Shown here: piece by piece, positions 35,296 to 44,490 of the stretch
How the letters are laid out: every line of letters starts with the position of its first letter
Numbering within the stretch: the first letter of the stretch is position 1
Assembly (NCBI GenBank): GCA_035547835.1
Contig: DASZTW010000017.1
Span: 62,001 to 126,000 of the forward strand
Length of the DNA stretch: 64,000 bases
From: Acidimicrobiales bacterium
Lineage (GTDB): Bacteria; Actinomycetota; Acidimicrobiia; Acidimicrobiales; Iamiaceae
Direction of reading: 5' to 3'
Notes under the pieces: model-generated
What the model saw: only the letters and a program-made list of their open reading frames with translations
The model's database searches: none
What the model was told of the DNA's origin: nothing
Program-made: the position numbers and the translations under genes

Positions 35296-36226
35296 CCGAC
35301 CCGTCGTGGCCGTGACCGGCGCGTCGGGCTACGTCGGCGGGCGACTGGTCGAGGCGCTCCGCGCCGCCGGCTGCCCGGTGCGGCCGCTGGTGCGCCACAC
35401 GCACGCGTGGCTCGGCGCCGACCAAGTCGAGGTCGACCTTCTCGCCGCGGGGGCGTCCAGCCGGCTGGAAGGCACGTTCGATGGCGTCGACGCCGTGGTC
35501 CACTTGGCCGGGCCCAACGAGACGGCCGGCAGCGAAGAGATCCTGACCGCCACGATCGTCGGGACTGACCGGGTCGCCCGGGCTGCGCAGGCCGCTGGTG
35601 TCCAACGGCTCGTGTACCTGTCGACGATGCACGTGTACGGCGCCGCGATCCGCGACGGCGCCGTGCTCACCGAGGCGACGGTGCCCGAGCCTCGGCACCC
35701 GTACGGCGTGGCGCGGCTCGCCAGCGAGCACCTGGCTGCGAGCGGGCCCGACCCCGTGATCCTCCGCCTCACGAACTCGGTGGGTGCGCCGGCCGAGCCT
35801 TCGGTCGATCGTTGGTCGCTGGTCGCCAACGATCTCGCGAGGCAGGCGGTCACCACCGGCACGGTCCGGCTGGCCACGTCGGGCCGGCAACGCCGCGACT
35901 TCTGCGCGCTGGCCGACGTGTGCAGCTGGCTGACCGCGGCCGCGACCTCACGCGACCGCGTCGCCGCTGGCACGTACAACGTCGGGTCCGGCCACACCAT
36001 CGAGGTGCTCGAGCTGGCCGGCCTGGTGGCCGACGCCGTCGCGCACGAGACAGGCCGCCGTCCGGAAGTGGTGGTGGGCCCCGACGGGCCGCAGGCCGTC
36101 GACTACCGGGTCGACGTCGGTCGGGCTGCCGGGGTCGGGCTCGGGCCCACCACCCCGCTCGGCGACGCCGTCGCCGAGACCGTGGCCGCCTGCCGCGACT
36201 GGTTCGCGAGAAAGGTGCACCAATGA
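35288..36226 (+). CDS. NAD-dependent epimerase/dehydratase with Arg at the catalytic Lys
   Basis: A second extended SDR, 312 aa, with the nucleotide motif TGASGYVGGR at the N terminus and the catalytic Ser of YLSTMHVYG. The usual YxxxK reads YGVAR: the codon is CGG, so Lys is replaced by Arg. Arg can sometimes partly stand in, but most SDRs need Lys. It may be a reductase or epimerase with changed chemistry, or a non-catalytic partner. The start overlaps the preceding gene and the end overlaps the next (ATGA), so the three are coupled. Confidence 0.8.
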   Translation: MADRPVVAVTGASGYVGGRLVEALRAAGCPVRPLVRHTHAWLGADQVEVDLLAAGASSRLEGTFDGVDAVVHLAGPNETAGSEEILTATIVGTDRVARAAQAAGVQRLVYLSTMHVYGAAIRDGAVLTEATVPEPRHPYGVARLASEHLAASGPDPVILRLTNSVGAPAEPSVDRWSLVANDLARQAVTTGTVRLATSGRQRRDFCALADVCSWLTAAATSRDRVAAGTYNVGSGHTIEVLELAGLVADAVAHETGRRPEVVVGPDGPQAVDYRVDVGRAAGVGLGPTTPLGDAVAETVAACRDWFARKVHQ

Positions 36227-36678
36227 CCGACATCGACGGCGTGACCGTCCGGCCGCTGCGGCGCATCCCCGACGAGCGGGGCGCCATCTTCCACATGTTG
36301 CGGGTCGACGCACCTCATTTCGAGCAGTTCGGCGAGATCTACTTCTCGATGGTGCAGCCCGGTGCGATCAAGGCATGGCACCTCCATCGGGAGATGACGC
36401 TCAACTACGCGGTGCCGGTGGGGATGATCAAGCTGGTGTGCCACGATGCACGGCCGGGGTCGCCGACCGCGGGCAACACCCTCGAGCTGTTCGTGGGTGA
36501 GCTCGACTACCAGCTCGTGACGATCCCCCCGGGGGTGTGGAACGGTTTCAAGGGGATCGGCACCACGTCGGCGCTGGTGGCGAACTGTTCGACCATCCCC
36601 CACGACCCCGACGAGATCGAGCGGATGGATCCGTTCACTGACCAGATCGCCTATGACTGGGCGCTGCAGCACGGCTGA
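36223..36678 (+). CDS. Cupin-type sugar-nucleotide 3,5-epimerase-like protein
   Basis: A 151-aa RmlC-like cupin. The first strand DERGAIFHMLRVD and the conserved AWHLHREMTLNYAVPVG (His of the active site), then PPGVWNGFKGIG, are features of dTDP-4-dehydrorhamnose 3,5-epimerase relatives. It is shorter than RmlC (about 180-200 aa) and lacks part of the canonical substrate loop, so it might be an isomerase or epimerase on a CDP-sugar. Coupled to the two SDR genes. Confidence 0.8.
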   Translation: MTDIDGVTVRPLRRIPDERGAIFHMLRVDAPHFEQFGEIYFSMVQPGAIKAWHLHREMTLNYAVPVGMIKLVCHDARPGSPTAGNTLELFVGELDYQLVTIPPGVWNGFKGIGTTSALVANCSTIPHDPDEIERMDPFTDQIAYDWALQHG

Positions 36679-36713
36679 GCAGGGCGAGCAGCGGGCACTT
36701 GCAGGGAGACGAC

Positions 36714-37520
36714 ATGACCGAAGGAACCAACACGCTGGCCGACAAGATCGCGTCGGTGCCCTGGTACCACACGATCGACCTCGGCGGAGGCGTCAGCACG
36801 CCAGGTGAGTACGACCACCGGGAGATCGTCGACCGTGTGCCGATGCCGGCCCGCCTCGACGGTCTCCGCTGCCTCGACGTCGGAACCCACGACGGGTTCT
36901 GGGCCTTCGAGATGGAGAAGCGGGGGGCGGCCGAGGTGGTGGCCATCGACCTCGAGGACTGGCGCGAGCTCGACTGGCCCGCACCGCGCCCCGAGATCGA
37001 TGACGGCACCCAGGAGTGGATGATCAAGCGGCAGCAGGCGTTCGGCATCGCCAAAGAGGCGCTGGGGTCCAACGTCGAGCGCAAGAACGTGTCGGTCTAC
37101 GACCTGACCCCCGAGAAGGTGGGCGAGTTCGACCTGGCGTTCATCGGCACGCTGTTGCACCACCTGCGCGATCCAATCGGTGCGCTGATGGCGATCCGGC
37201 GGGTCACCAAGGGCACGTTGGTGGTGGCCGGCGTGATCTCGGTCTCGGAGACCGTGCTGCACCCGCGCAAGCCGCACGCCGAGCTGTACACGATCGACGG
37301 CCCGTTCTGGGCGCTGCCCAACTTGGCGGGCCTGAAGCGCCAGATCCGGGCCGGCGGCTGGGAGATCGAAGAGGTCGGCAAGCTGTTCTTCCACCCGTTC
37401 GGGTCCAACGTCCCCAAACCGAAGCTGGAGCTGTCGCGCGACAAGCTCACGTCGGTCCCGCGGCAGCTGCTGTACCGCAAGGGCATCCCCCACGTGGGCA
37501 TCCGGGCCTCTGCCCGGTGA
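36714..37520 (+). CDS. Class I SAM methyltransferase, CmoB/DUF1698-like (copy 1)
   Basis: A 268-aa methyltransferase with WYHTIDLGGGVSTPGEYDHR near 20, a SAM motif CLDVGTHDGFWAFEMEKRGA near 55 and FDLAFIGTLLHHLRDPIGAL near 135. The WYHTI..P...TPG opening recalls the tRNA carboxymethyltransferase CmoB/DUF1698 group, but its place in a polysaccharide locus suggests a sugar substrate. The ATG has a clear AGGGAGA site. A close paralogue is encoded at 62275, sharing most of these motifs. Confidence 0.84.
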   Translation: MTEGTNTLADKIASVPWYHTIDLGGGVSTPGEYDHREIVDRVPMPARLDGLRCLDVGTHDGFWAFEMEKRGAAEVVAIDLEDWRELDWPAPRPEIDDGTQEWMIKRQQAFGIAKEALGSNVERKNVSVYDLTPEKVGEFDLAFIGTLLHHLRDPIGALMAIRRVTKGTLVVAGVISVSETVLHPRKPHAELYTIDGPFWALPNLAGLKRQIRAGGWEIEEVGKLFFHPFGSNVPKPKLELSRDKLTSVPRQLLYRKGIPHVGIRASAR

Positions 37521-37576
37521 GAGGCCGGTGACCACTCCGTGACCACGTGGCGGTCCGGGGTGCCGGCGGGGCAGGC

Positions 37577-38542
37577 GTGAAGCACCGCGACGGTCGGCCG
37601 ATCGTGGTGACCGGCGCGCCGCGCAGCGGCTCGACCTTTGTCGGCAACGTGCTCGCCTCGGCGCCAGGCGTCGGTTACGTCCACGAGCCGTTCAACAACG
37701 AGTTCGGTCTCGTCGGGGTCGAGCGGAACTTCCCGTACGTGTGGGCCGGCGCGCCGCACGAAGCCACCTACCGGCGCCTCGTCGACGACCTGCTCGCCGG
37801 CAAGGCGCGCTTTCGCACGCCACCCGACTACGTGCCACGCCCCGGGCTACCGGCCCGCGAGCGCCTCCGCGACGCCGTGGCCCGCCCGCTCGTCCGCAGC
37901 CGTGCCAACTTCATGTACACCCGCACGAAGCTCGACCCGCGGGCTCGCCGGTATCTCCTCAAGGATCCGTTCGCCTGCTTCTCGCTCGAGTGGCTGCACC
38001 GCTCGGTCGGCACCGACGCAGTGGTCCTGTTGCGCCACCCGGCGGCATACGTCGACTCGATGTTGCGCATGGGCTGGGCGCCGAGCCTCGACGACCTGCG
38101 CGGGCAGCCGGAGCTGCTGGCGCGGTTCCCGACGATCGGCGAGCTGGTGGCCGACCGGCCGGGTGGCCCGCTCACGGTCGTCGAGTCGCACGCGGTGTGG
38201 TGGGTGGCCATTTACTCGGTGCTGCTCGCGTTCGCCGACGCCAACCCCGCCATGGTGGTGGTGCGCCACGAGGACCTGGCGCTCGAACCGGTCGACCGGT
38301 TCGCGGCGCTGTTCTCGCAGCTCGACTTGGAGCTCACGGACCGGGTCCGGCGAGGGATCGCCGAGCGGACGGGCGTGGAGCGGGTGGTCAGCGGTTCCGA
38401 GCAGCGCGTGCACGTGCTGCGCCGCGACAGCGCGTCGGCCGTGCGTCGCTGGCGCGAACGGCTCGATGACGTGGACGTGGCCTGCATCGCGGCCATCACC
38501 GGGGTAACGGCCGCCGAGCACTACCCCCTCGCCGAGTGGTGA
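37577..38542 (+). CDS. Sulfotransferase family protein
   Basis: Transfers sulfate from PAPS to an acceptor, here probably a sugar of the surface polymer. The 5'-phosphosulfate loop GAPRSGSTFVGNVLAS lies near residue 15 and the 3'-phosphate-binding segment VVLLRHPAAYVDSM near 150. About 321 aa, cytoplasmic. I chose the GTG giving VKHRDGRPIVVTG; an in-frame GTG 30 nt upstream lacks a ribosome site. The 3' end overlaps the convergent GT8 gene by 22 nt. Confidence 0.83.
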   Translation: MKHRDGRPIVVTGAPRSGSTFVGNVLASAPGVGYVHEPFNNEFGLVGVERNFPYVWAGAPHEATYRRLVDDLLAGKARFRTPPDYVPRPGLPARERLRDAVARPLVRSRANFMYTRTKLDPRARRYLLKDPFACFSLEWLHRSVGTDAVVLLRHPAAYVDSMLRMGWAPSLDDLRGQPELLARFPTIGELVADRPGGPLTVVESHAVWWVAIYSVLLAFADANPAMVVVRHEDLALEPVDRFAALFSQLDLELTDRVRRGIAERTGVERVVSGSEQRVHVLRRDSASAVRRWRERLDDVDVACIAAITGVTAAEHYPLAEW

Positions 38543-39546
38543 GGGTCGACCCGACGGACACGACCCCTCGCGGCGGCGGCACGCGCCCGGACCCGGGACG
38601 CCAGGCCGCGCTGGCGGTACCACCAGCGGTACACCGGTAGCTGGCGGTCCTGCGGGAGGCGCCGGATCAGCCGGGTGGCCGGCGTCCGGTCCTCCAACAC
38701 GGCTTCGCCGGCCCACGGGGTGCGGGCCAGCGCGTCGCGGAACTCTCGCCAGTGCGGTGAGGTGGTCAGGTAGTGCCACGGCTTGCACGTCGACGGGCCT
38801 TCGAAGTGCCGGATGCCCGGACGGTCGCGGGCTTCGGCGAGCTCGCCGGCCGGTACGACGTTCGCGGCCAGCTCGGCGAGCGTGTAGTAGCTGTTCTGGG
38901 CGTTCCAGCGGGCAGCCAGCGGCCGCCAGGCGCCGGCGAAGCCGAGGTTCAAGACGTCCTGGTCGGGCCACCAGAGCTGCTCGCGGCGCTCGGCGCCGAT
39001 GGAGAGGAGCCGTTCGACGCTGCCGATGGCGCGCATGGCCGCGAGGTCCATGAGGAGCACACCGCTGTTGAACACGGCGCCGGGCTCGAGGCCGAGCGCT
39101 CGGACGTGTGCGTCCATCTCGGCCTCCACCACGTTGCGCACCGCCCCGATCGGGGCACTGGCGAGGTCGGTCGCCCACAACGGCTCCAGGCTGTCGCACA
39201 CCAGCGTGTCGGCGTCGAGGTACAGGACCCGGTCGGTTTCGGGCAACAAGCGCGGGAGCAGCAGGCGCATCGAGACGATCGGGCGGAAGATCCGCGAACC
39301 GGGCAGCCCGTCGACCACGGAGCTGTCGAGCGCGACGACGTCGAGGGCCGCGCCGTGCCCGTCGAGCCAGCGCGCCAGCCGGTCGGTGTCGGCGGCCGGG
39401 ACACCGCCGTCGTGCAGGAAGTGGAAACGCAGCCGTCCCGGGTCGTGGTGGTCGAGCGCCGAGCGCATGACGGCCGCGGCGTACGGGAGGTAGCCGCGAT
39501 CCACGCCCATGGCGACCTCTATGGGCGGCGCCGTCGGGTGCGGCAC
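38521..39546 (-). CDS. Glycosyltransferase family 8 protein
   Basis: A GT8 retaining glycosyltransferase (galactosyl- or glucosyltransferase type). The metal-binding DxD is in RVLYLDADTLVCD near 105, the acceptor region is AVFNSGVLLMDL, and the second metal/phosphate motif is IRHFEGPSTCKPWH. A basic C terminus of about 40 residues may bind the membrane. The GTG start includes the first beta strand IEVAMGVDRGY; an inner ATG at 39510 has AGAGG upstream but would remove that strand. Confidence 0.85.
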   Translation of the reverse strand: MPHPTAPPIEVAMGVDRGYLPYAAAVMRSALDHHDPGRLRFHFLHDGGVPAADTDRLARWLDGHGAALDVVALDSSVVDGLPGSRIFRPIVSMRLLLPRLLPETDRVLYLDADTLVCDSLEPLWATDLASAPIGAVRNVVEAEMDAHVRALGLEPGAVFNSGVLLMDLAAMRAIGSVERLLSIGAERREQLWWPDQDVLNLGFAGAWRPLAARWNAQNSYYTLAELAANVVPAGELAEARDRPGIRHFEGPSTCKPWHYLTTSPHWREFRDALARTPWAGEAVLEDRTPATRLIRRLPQDRQLPVYRWWYRQRGLASRVRARAAAARGRVRRVDPHHSARG

Positions 39547-39550
39547 GGGC

Positions 39551-40600
39551 TCAGCGGGCCCGGGTGAACAAGCAGAACCGGTCGGGGACCTCGAGCAGCT
39601 CGCGCACCGCCCGGTCCTCGTACATCGGCCGATCGACCGTGAGGCGGTACCCGTGCCGCTCGATCACGCCCAAGTAGTCGAGGCGGGTCTTGTCGGGCTC
39701 GGTCGACAAGAAACCCTCGGGCTCGTTGGGCACGAGGAAGAACGTGGGCACGTCGAGCCGTTCGAGCTGCTGCATCCACCACTCGATGGCCACCAGCGGG
39801 CACTCCGAGAAACTGTGGATGTTGAACGCGAGGTCATAGCCGCCGGCGGGCAGGTCGGGCACGTTGGGCAGCTCGACCACGTCGACCCGGTCCAGCTCGC
39901 GAAAGCGCGTGTAGTACTCGCACAAGAACGTGGACTCGGGGATCGCGTCGAGGCACGTGTAGCGCGCGAGGCCAGGAACGGCCTGGCTGACCCGGTACGC
40001 CATCCGGCCGTAGCCCGCGCCGATGTCGAGCACCCGCAGGCCGTCGCTGCTCAAGATGCCGAGCTCCTTTTCGAGGAACAGCAGCTCGTTGACCGAGTCG
40101 AGCAAGTCGCGGCCCACCACCGGACGGTCGGGGTACTCGAACGTGAACGCACCGAACGCGCCGTCCTCGCCGAGCCGCTCGATGAGGTGGTGCTCGTCGA
40201 GCGCCGCTTCGTAACCGAGCAGCACGAAGTACTTCAGCTCGGTGATCCGCTCGGACTCGCGGTAGTGCCAGATGTAGGGGTTGTCACCCCGGAAGTACGC
40301 CAGGTTCAGCCAGGCGACGCTCAGCACTTCGCCCCAGCGGGAGCGCACGGACACGGGCCAGTCGAGCGCGTCGTAGCGCTCGTGCAACTCCCGGAGCCGG
40401 GGGTTGTCGCGCTGCAGGTACCCGGCGGCGCCGTCGGGCAGAAAGCCGCGGTGGTCGTGGTGGGTGGTGTCGTACGTGTCGTGATCGGGCGGTGGCGGGT
40501 CAAGGCGCACCACGCCGTAGCCGAGCTTCCCGAGCGCACGGCGGGCGACTCCGCCGATCACCTTGCGCGGCAACGGCTGCTGGCTCGAGGTGGGGCTCAC
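39551..40600 (-). CDS. Putative sugar O-methyltransferase
   Basis: A 349-aa SAM methyltransferase with the motif LRVLDIGAGYGRMAYRVSQA near 190 and YDLAFNIHSFSECPLVAIEW near 260. The long N-terminal half (PYIWHYRESERITEL) fits the putative sugar O-methyltransferase family found in polysaccharide clusters. The GTG start overlaps the stop of the FkbM-type gene upstream (GTGA). It lies 4 nt before the GT8 gene on the same strand. Confidence 0.8.
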   Translation of the reverse strand: MSPTSSQQPLPRKVIGGVARRALGKLGYGVVRLDPPPPDHDTYDTTHHDHRGFLPDGAAGYLQRDNPRLRELHERYDALDWPVSVRSRWGEVLSVAWLNLAYFRGDNPYIWHYRESERITELKYFVLLGYEAALDEHHLIERLGEDGAFGAFTFEYPDRPVVGRDLLDSVNELLFLEKELGILSSDGLRVLDIGAGYGRMAYRVSQAVPGLARYTCLDAIPESTFLCEYYTRFRELDRVDVVELPNVPDLPAGGYDLAFNIHSFSECPLVAIEWWMQQLERLDVPTFFLVPNEPEGFLSTEPDKTRLDYLGVIERHGYRLTVDRPMYEDRAVRELLEVPDRFCLFTRAR

Positions 40601-41454
40601 GGCACTTCGACCCGGTGGTCGCCGCCGATCTCCCGCCACACTTTGCGGACCCGCTTGCTGGCGCCGCCGACCGGGGCCACCCGCAGGCACAGGGCGTCCA
40701 TGACGTCGGTGTACACCTCGTACCCGTGCGCGCGAAGGTGTCGCCAGCTCGCCGTCTTGTCGTCGTCGCTCAAGTGGTAGTGCTCGAACATCAACAGCGT
40801 GGGCCGGTAGCGGTCGAGGTCGATCAGCTTGATGACCTCCCAGTCGAACCCCTCGGTGTCGATCTGGATGACGTCGACGGTGGCGAGGGCGTGCTCGGCG
40901 CACAGCGAGTCGAACGTGCGGCACGGCACGTCCATCGACGCGATGCGCTCGTCGATGTCAGGGATGAACTCCACGTGCTTGCGCAGCACGTCCTCCCGGA
41001 ACGAGGCCAAGGCGTCGTACCACTGGGGCAGGCCGTCGTCGTCGGACTCAGGCAGGTAGTAGAGGGTGCGGCTGCCGTCTTCGTCTGCCACGGCGGCGTT
41101 GACCAGCGTGATGCGGTCGTGGCCGCCGTAGTTGCGCCGCAACCGATCGAACACGTAGGGCACCGGCTCGATCATCAGGCCGTGCCAGCTCGTGGTCTGG
41201 ATCTCGTGACGCAGCGGGTCGCGCTGCTCGCCGTCGTTGGCGCCCACTTGCACGAAGGCCGCGTCGCGACAGCCTCGCCCGAACTCGTAGATCACTTGGC
41301 TGAACGGGTGGTCGATGGCAGGCCGCTCCTGGGGGAGCACGCGCCGCACCCGGCGCAGGCCGCGGTGCAGCCGGCCGTCGGTGGGGATGCGGCGGCGGAC
41401 CTGGCCGGCGACCCGGTTCACGCCGGCGGCCACCCGTTGCTCCATCGCGGTCAC
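40597..41454 (-). CDS. FkbM family methyltransferase
   Basis: A SAM-dependent O-methyltransferase of 285 aa. The SAM loop is AAFVQVGANDGEQRDPL near 65 and the diagnostic FkbM stretch VDVIQIDTEGFDWEVIKLID is near 190. Polysaccharide-locus members methylate sugar hydroxyls. The start is a GTG or the ATG three codons later. It is coupled on both sides by 4-nt overlaps, forming a run of three methyltransferase genes on the minus strand. Confidence 0.87.
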   Translation of the reverse strand: MTAMEQRVAAGVNRVAGQVRRRIPTDGRLHRGLRRVRRVLPQERPAIDHPFSQVIYEFGRGCRDAAFVQVGANDGEQRDPLRHEIQTTSWHGLMIEPVPYVFDRLRRNYGGHDRITLVNAAVADEDGSRTLYYLPESDDDGLPQWYDALASFREDVLRKHVEFIPDIDERIASMDVPCRTFDSLCAEHALATVDVIQIDTEGFDWEVIKLIDLDRYRPTLLMFEHYHLSDDDKTASWRHLRAHGYEVYTDVMDALCLRVAPVGGASKRVRKVWREIGGDHRVEVP

Positions 41455-42242
41455 GAGACGCCTCCTGCGAGATCAGGGCCGGCGCCGGCTGGCTCACCAA
41501 CGGCCCGGCGTGCCAGCACGCCGAGCACCAGCGCGTTCTCGCGCCGCGACTGGTCGGAGTAGCGCCGGTCCGACCAGGCGATGGCCTTCTGGAACGCCAG
41601 CAGGTACGGCCGCCACAGCTTGCGCGGCAAGTGCTGGCAAGTGGCGTCCTGGAACAGCTGCAAGGCAGTGGGCGCCAAGCCGAGCAGCCCTTCGAGGCGC
41701 TCCACTTCGAAGCCCTGCTCCTCGACGATCTTGGTGAGCCCGTCGCACGTCCAGCGCCAGTAGTCCTCGGGGTCGCGGTGGAAGTACATGAGCCCGTGCG
41801 TGGTGAGGATCAGCGCACCGCCCGGCCGCAACACGCGGCGAGCCTCGGCCAGGTAGCGCCCTGGCGACGGCACGTGCTCGAGGACCTGCGTCGACAGCAC
41901 CACGTCGACCGAGGCGTCGGGCGCCTCGATGCGGCCGGTGGCGTCGATCGCCCAGTCCGCGTCGGGATTGCCCTCGAGGTCGGCGCCGATCAACTCGACA
42001 CCGGCGGGCACGAGATCGGCGTACGGCTTGGTGGCGCAGCCGAAGTCGAGCACCCGTCCGCCAGGCGCCACACCGGCTTGTGCGAGGAACGAGCCGATCT
42101 GGTCGCGGAGCCGCGCGCTGACGTAGCTGTACTGCGACCAGGCATCGCGAGCATGCACTTCGGGACGGGCCGCGTTGAACTTCTGCCCGGCGACGATCGG
42201 CGCGCTGGGGGGACCGGTGGCCGGCGCCGGAGAATCAATCAC
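41451..42242 (-). CDS. Class I SAM methyltransferase
   Basis: A 263-aa methyltransferase with GGRVLDFGCATKPYADLVP near 65, STQVLEHVPSPGRYLAEARR near 120 and the typical LRPGGALILTTHG that follows. The GTG at 42242 is preceded by a good GGGAG site; further in-frame codons upstream would add a hydrophobic stretch that overlaps the divergent promoter and the next gene, so I reject them. It is the third of three coupled minus-strand methyltransferase genes. Substrate unknown. Confidence 0.85.
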   Translation of the reverse strand: MIDSPAPATGPPSAPIVAGQKFNAARPEVHARDAWSQYSYVSARLRDQIGSFLAQAGVAPGGRVLDFGCATKPYADLVPAGVELIGADLEGNPDADWAIDATGRIEAPDASVDVVLSTQVLEHVPSPGRYLAEARRVLRPGGALILTTHGLMYFHRDPEDYWRWTCDGLTKIVEEQGFEVERLEGLLGLAPTALQLFQDATCQHLPRKLWRPYLLAFQKAIAWSDRRYSDQSRRENALVLGVLARRAVGEPAGAGPDLAGGVS

Positions 42243-42340
42243 CGCCGACTCCCTAGGCTCAGGCCACCGAGACGGCGGGCGGGCAGCGAACCACGCCGCG
42301 ACGAAGCACACGACCAACCACACGACGAGGAGAAGACGGG

Positions 42341-43114
42341 GTGCGATTGCCACGAGCGGTCACGAGAGGCCGGCTGGCTCGCCCACGGCACCCGGCGACC
42401 CAGCACGACCCCACGGCGTTCGAGCGCACGATCGACGACTGGGCGACGGAGATCATCGAGTCGGCCCGGCCGTACACGATGACCAGCACCGAACGGCTGG
42501 TGGCGGTGATCGACGCCGTGTCGTACGTGGTGGCCCGCGGGGTGGGCGGGGCGCTGGTGGAGTGCGGGGTGTGGCGCGGCGGCTCGATCCTCACGATGAT
42601 CCGCACGCTGCAGCACTTCGGCGCGGACGACCGTGACGTCTACCTGTTCGACACGTTCGACGGCATGACCGCACCCACCGACGAGGACACGTCGTCGTTC
42701 GACGGGTCGGCGCGCACCGAGTGGGAGGCCGCCACCGAGGCCGGCGAGCAGCCCTGGCAGGGGTTCTTCCGCGCCGAGGTGTTCAACCTCGACGACCTGC
42801 GCGCCATGCTGGCGGCCACGGGCTACCCCGAAGCACGGCTGCACTTCGTGCAAGGGCCGGTCGAGGAGACGCTGCCGGCGCAAGCGCCGGCCGAGGTGGC
42901 GCTGCTGCGGCTCGACACCGACTGGTACGAGTCGACCCGCCACGAGATGGAGCACTTGTACCCGCGCCTGGTCGACAACGGCGTCCTGATCGTCGACGAC
43001 TACGGCCACTGGGACGGCTGCCGCCAGGCGGTCGACGAGTACTTCGCGGCCCACGGCGGCCACTTGTTGCTGCACCGCAGCGACTACACGGGGCGCATGG
43101 CGATCAAGCACTGA
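42341..43114 (+). CDS. TylF/MycF family O-methyltransferase
   Basis: A 257-aa macrocin-O-methyltransferase-like enzyme. GALVECGVWRGGSILTMIR near 75 binds SAM, VYLFDTFDGMTAPTDED near 105 is a family hallmark, and LRLDTDWYESTRHEMEHLYP with VDDYGHWDGCRQAVDEYF supply the metal-binding acidic residues and catalytic His. In antibiotic pathways such enzymes methylate deoxysugar hydroxyls. The GTG start has GAGGAGAAG upstream. It diverges from the methyltransferase trio. Confidence 0.9.
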   Translation: MRLPRAVTRGRLARPRHPATQHDPTAFERTIDDWATEIIESARPYTMTSTERLVAVIDAVSYVVARGVGGALVECGVWRGGSILTMIRTLQHFGADDRDVYLFDTFDGMTAPTDEDTSSFDGSARTEWEAATEAGEQPWQGFFRAEVFNLDDLRAMLAATGYPEARLHFVQGPVEETLPAQAPAEVALLRLDTDWYESTRHEMEHLYPRLVDNGVLIVDDYGHWDGCRQAVDEYFAAHGGHLLLHRSDYTGRMAIKH

Positions 43115-43233
43115 GGGGGCGAGCCGACCGGCGAGCCGACCCGTCAACACGCCGCAGGTTCGCCGGGCACGGCCTGGCCAACCGGACGGTGACCCACGAT
43201 CGGGGCGACCTGGCACGCTCATGTCCGAGTGCC

Positions 43234-44490
43234 TCACATCCCGCTCTCGGGGAGGTGTGAGCCCCCGTCGAGGCGGTGGTTGCCATCGGAGTCGATCACT
43301 TTGCCGTCGACCGCGAACTCGCCGTCGAGCTTGGCGATCCCGTACGACCACGTGCCCGGGTCGACGAAGAACTGCGCCACGGCGGTGTCGCTGCAGTGGG
43401 TCTGGCTCCGGTCGCCGGACGTGACCGCGAAGCCCATGCGGTACAGGCCACCCTCGAGCTGCGCGGTGAACCCGAACTCCAAGTCGGACTCCTCACCTGC
43501 GCGGAACGTGCGGTGCGACGCGGCCACCGGCGTCTCGGCCGCGTACACGAGCGTGCCGGCTTCATCGTGGATCGTGAAGTAGTAGCCCGGGTCGACGAGC
43601 TCGTGCTCGTAATGGAGGCGCAGCCGGAAGCGCAGCGGCATGCCGGGGGTGACGGTGGTGAGCCGGCCGTTGGGCCCGGTGAGCTCGCGCTCCACGATCG
43701 TGACCCCACCGACCACCGACGCCTCGCCGGGCCGTGCCGTGCCTTGTTGCTCGCGGGCTTCCTTCTCGAGGATCTCGTGGTGCAGCGCGATGGCCTCATC
43801 GGGGTCGCCGTCGTGCACGACCCGCCCGTGCGCCACCACCATCACGCGGGGGCACAGCACCCGGATGGCCTGCACGTTGTGGCTGACGACCACCAGCGTG
43901 GTGCCGGCCTCGCGGATCTCCTTCATCTTGTCGAAGCACTTCATCTGGAAGGAGATGTCGCCGACGGCGAGCACTTCGTCGACCAGGAGGATCTGCGGGT
44001 CGGTGTGGACGGCGACCGAGAACCCGAGCCGCATGTACATGCCCGACGAGTAGAACTTCACCGGCGTGTCGATGAAGCCGGCCAACTCGGCGAAGCCGAC
44101 GATCTCGTCGAACCGCTCGTCGATCTCCTCTTTGCTGAGGCCGAGGAGCATGCCGTTCACATAGACGTTCTCGCGGCCGGACATCTCGGCGTAGAACCCC
44201 ACGCCGACGCTGATGAGCGGCGCCACCCGGCCGCGGATCGTGACCGTGCCCTCGGTGGGGCTGGTGACCCCGGCCATCATCCGCAACATGGTCGACTTGC
44301 CGGCGCCGTTGCGGCCGAGGATGCCGAGCACCGAGCCGGTGGGCACTTCGAGGTCGACCCCCCGCAGCGCCCAGAGCTGCTCGCGCTTCTCGCGCCGCAT
44401 CGTGACGAGCGTCTTGAGCAGCAACGGCTGCTGTTCGATGCGGTCGTAACGCTTGCCGACGCCGCTGAAGGAGATGGCTGAGTCGGTCAC
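43234..44490 (-). CDS. wzt: Wzt-type ABC polysaccharide exporter ATPase with C-terminal binding domain
   Basis: Powers export of a finished lipid-linked polysaccharide. The ATPase core (1-245) has Walker A GRNGAGKST, signature YSSGMYMRLGFS, Walker B LLVDEVLAVGD and the H-loop SHN. Residues 270-418 form a separate beta-rich domain like the Wzt C-terminal domain, which in E. coli O9a binds the methylated chain end before export. The GTG overlaps the stop of the permease gene (GTGA). The many methyltransferase genes around it fit recognition of a methyl cap. Confidence 0.9.
   Translation of the reverse strand: MTDSAISFSGVGKRYDRIEQQPLLLKTLVTMRREKREQLWALRGVDLEVPTGSVLGILGRNGAGKSTMLRMMAGVTSPTEGTVTIRGRVAPLISVGVGFYAEMSGRENVYVNGMLLGLSKEEIDERFDEIVGFAELAGFIDTPVKFYSSGMYMRLGFSVAVHTDPQILLVDEVLAVGDISFQMKCFDKMKEIREAGTTLVVVSHNVQAIRVLCPRVMVVAHGRVVHDGDPDEAIALHHEILEKEAREQQGTARPGEASVVGGVTIVERELTGPNGRLTTVTPGMPLRFRLRLHYEHELVDPGYYFTIHDEAGTLVYAAETPVAASHRTFRAGEESDLEFGFTAQLEGGLYRMGFAVTSGDRSQTHCSDTAVAQFFVDPGTWSYGIAKLDGEFAVDGKVIDSDGNHRLDGGSHLPESGM

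Noticed and set aside
42243-42353. Hydrophobic N-terminal extension of the methyltransferase that starts at 42242
   Set aside because: It looked like a membrane anchor, but it overlaps the divergent TylF-type gene and the good Shine-Dalgarno site belongs to the internal GTG.
43119-43141. 11-bp direct repeat GCGAGCCGACC in tandem after the TylF gene
   Set aside because: Two units only, in compositionally biased DNA; too short to call functional.
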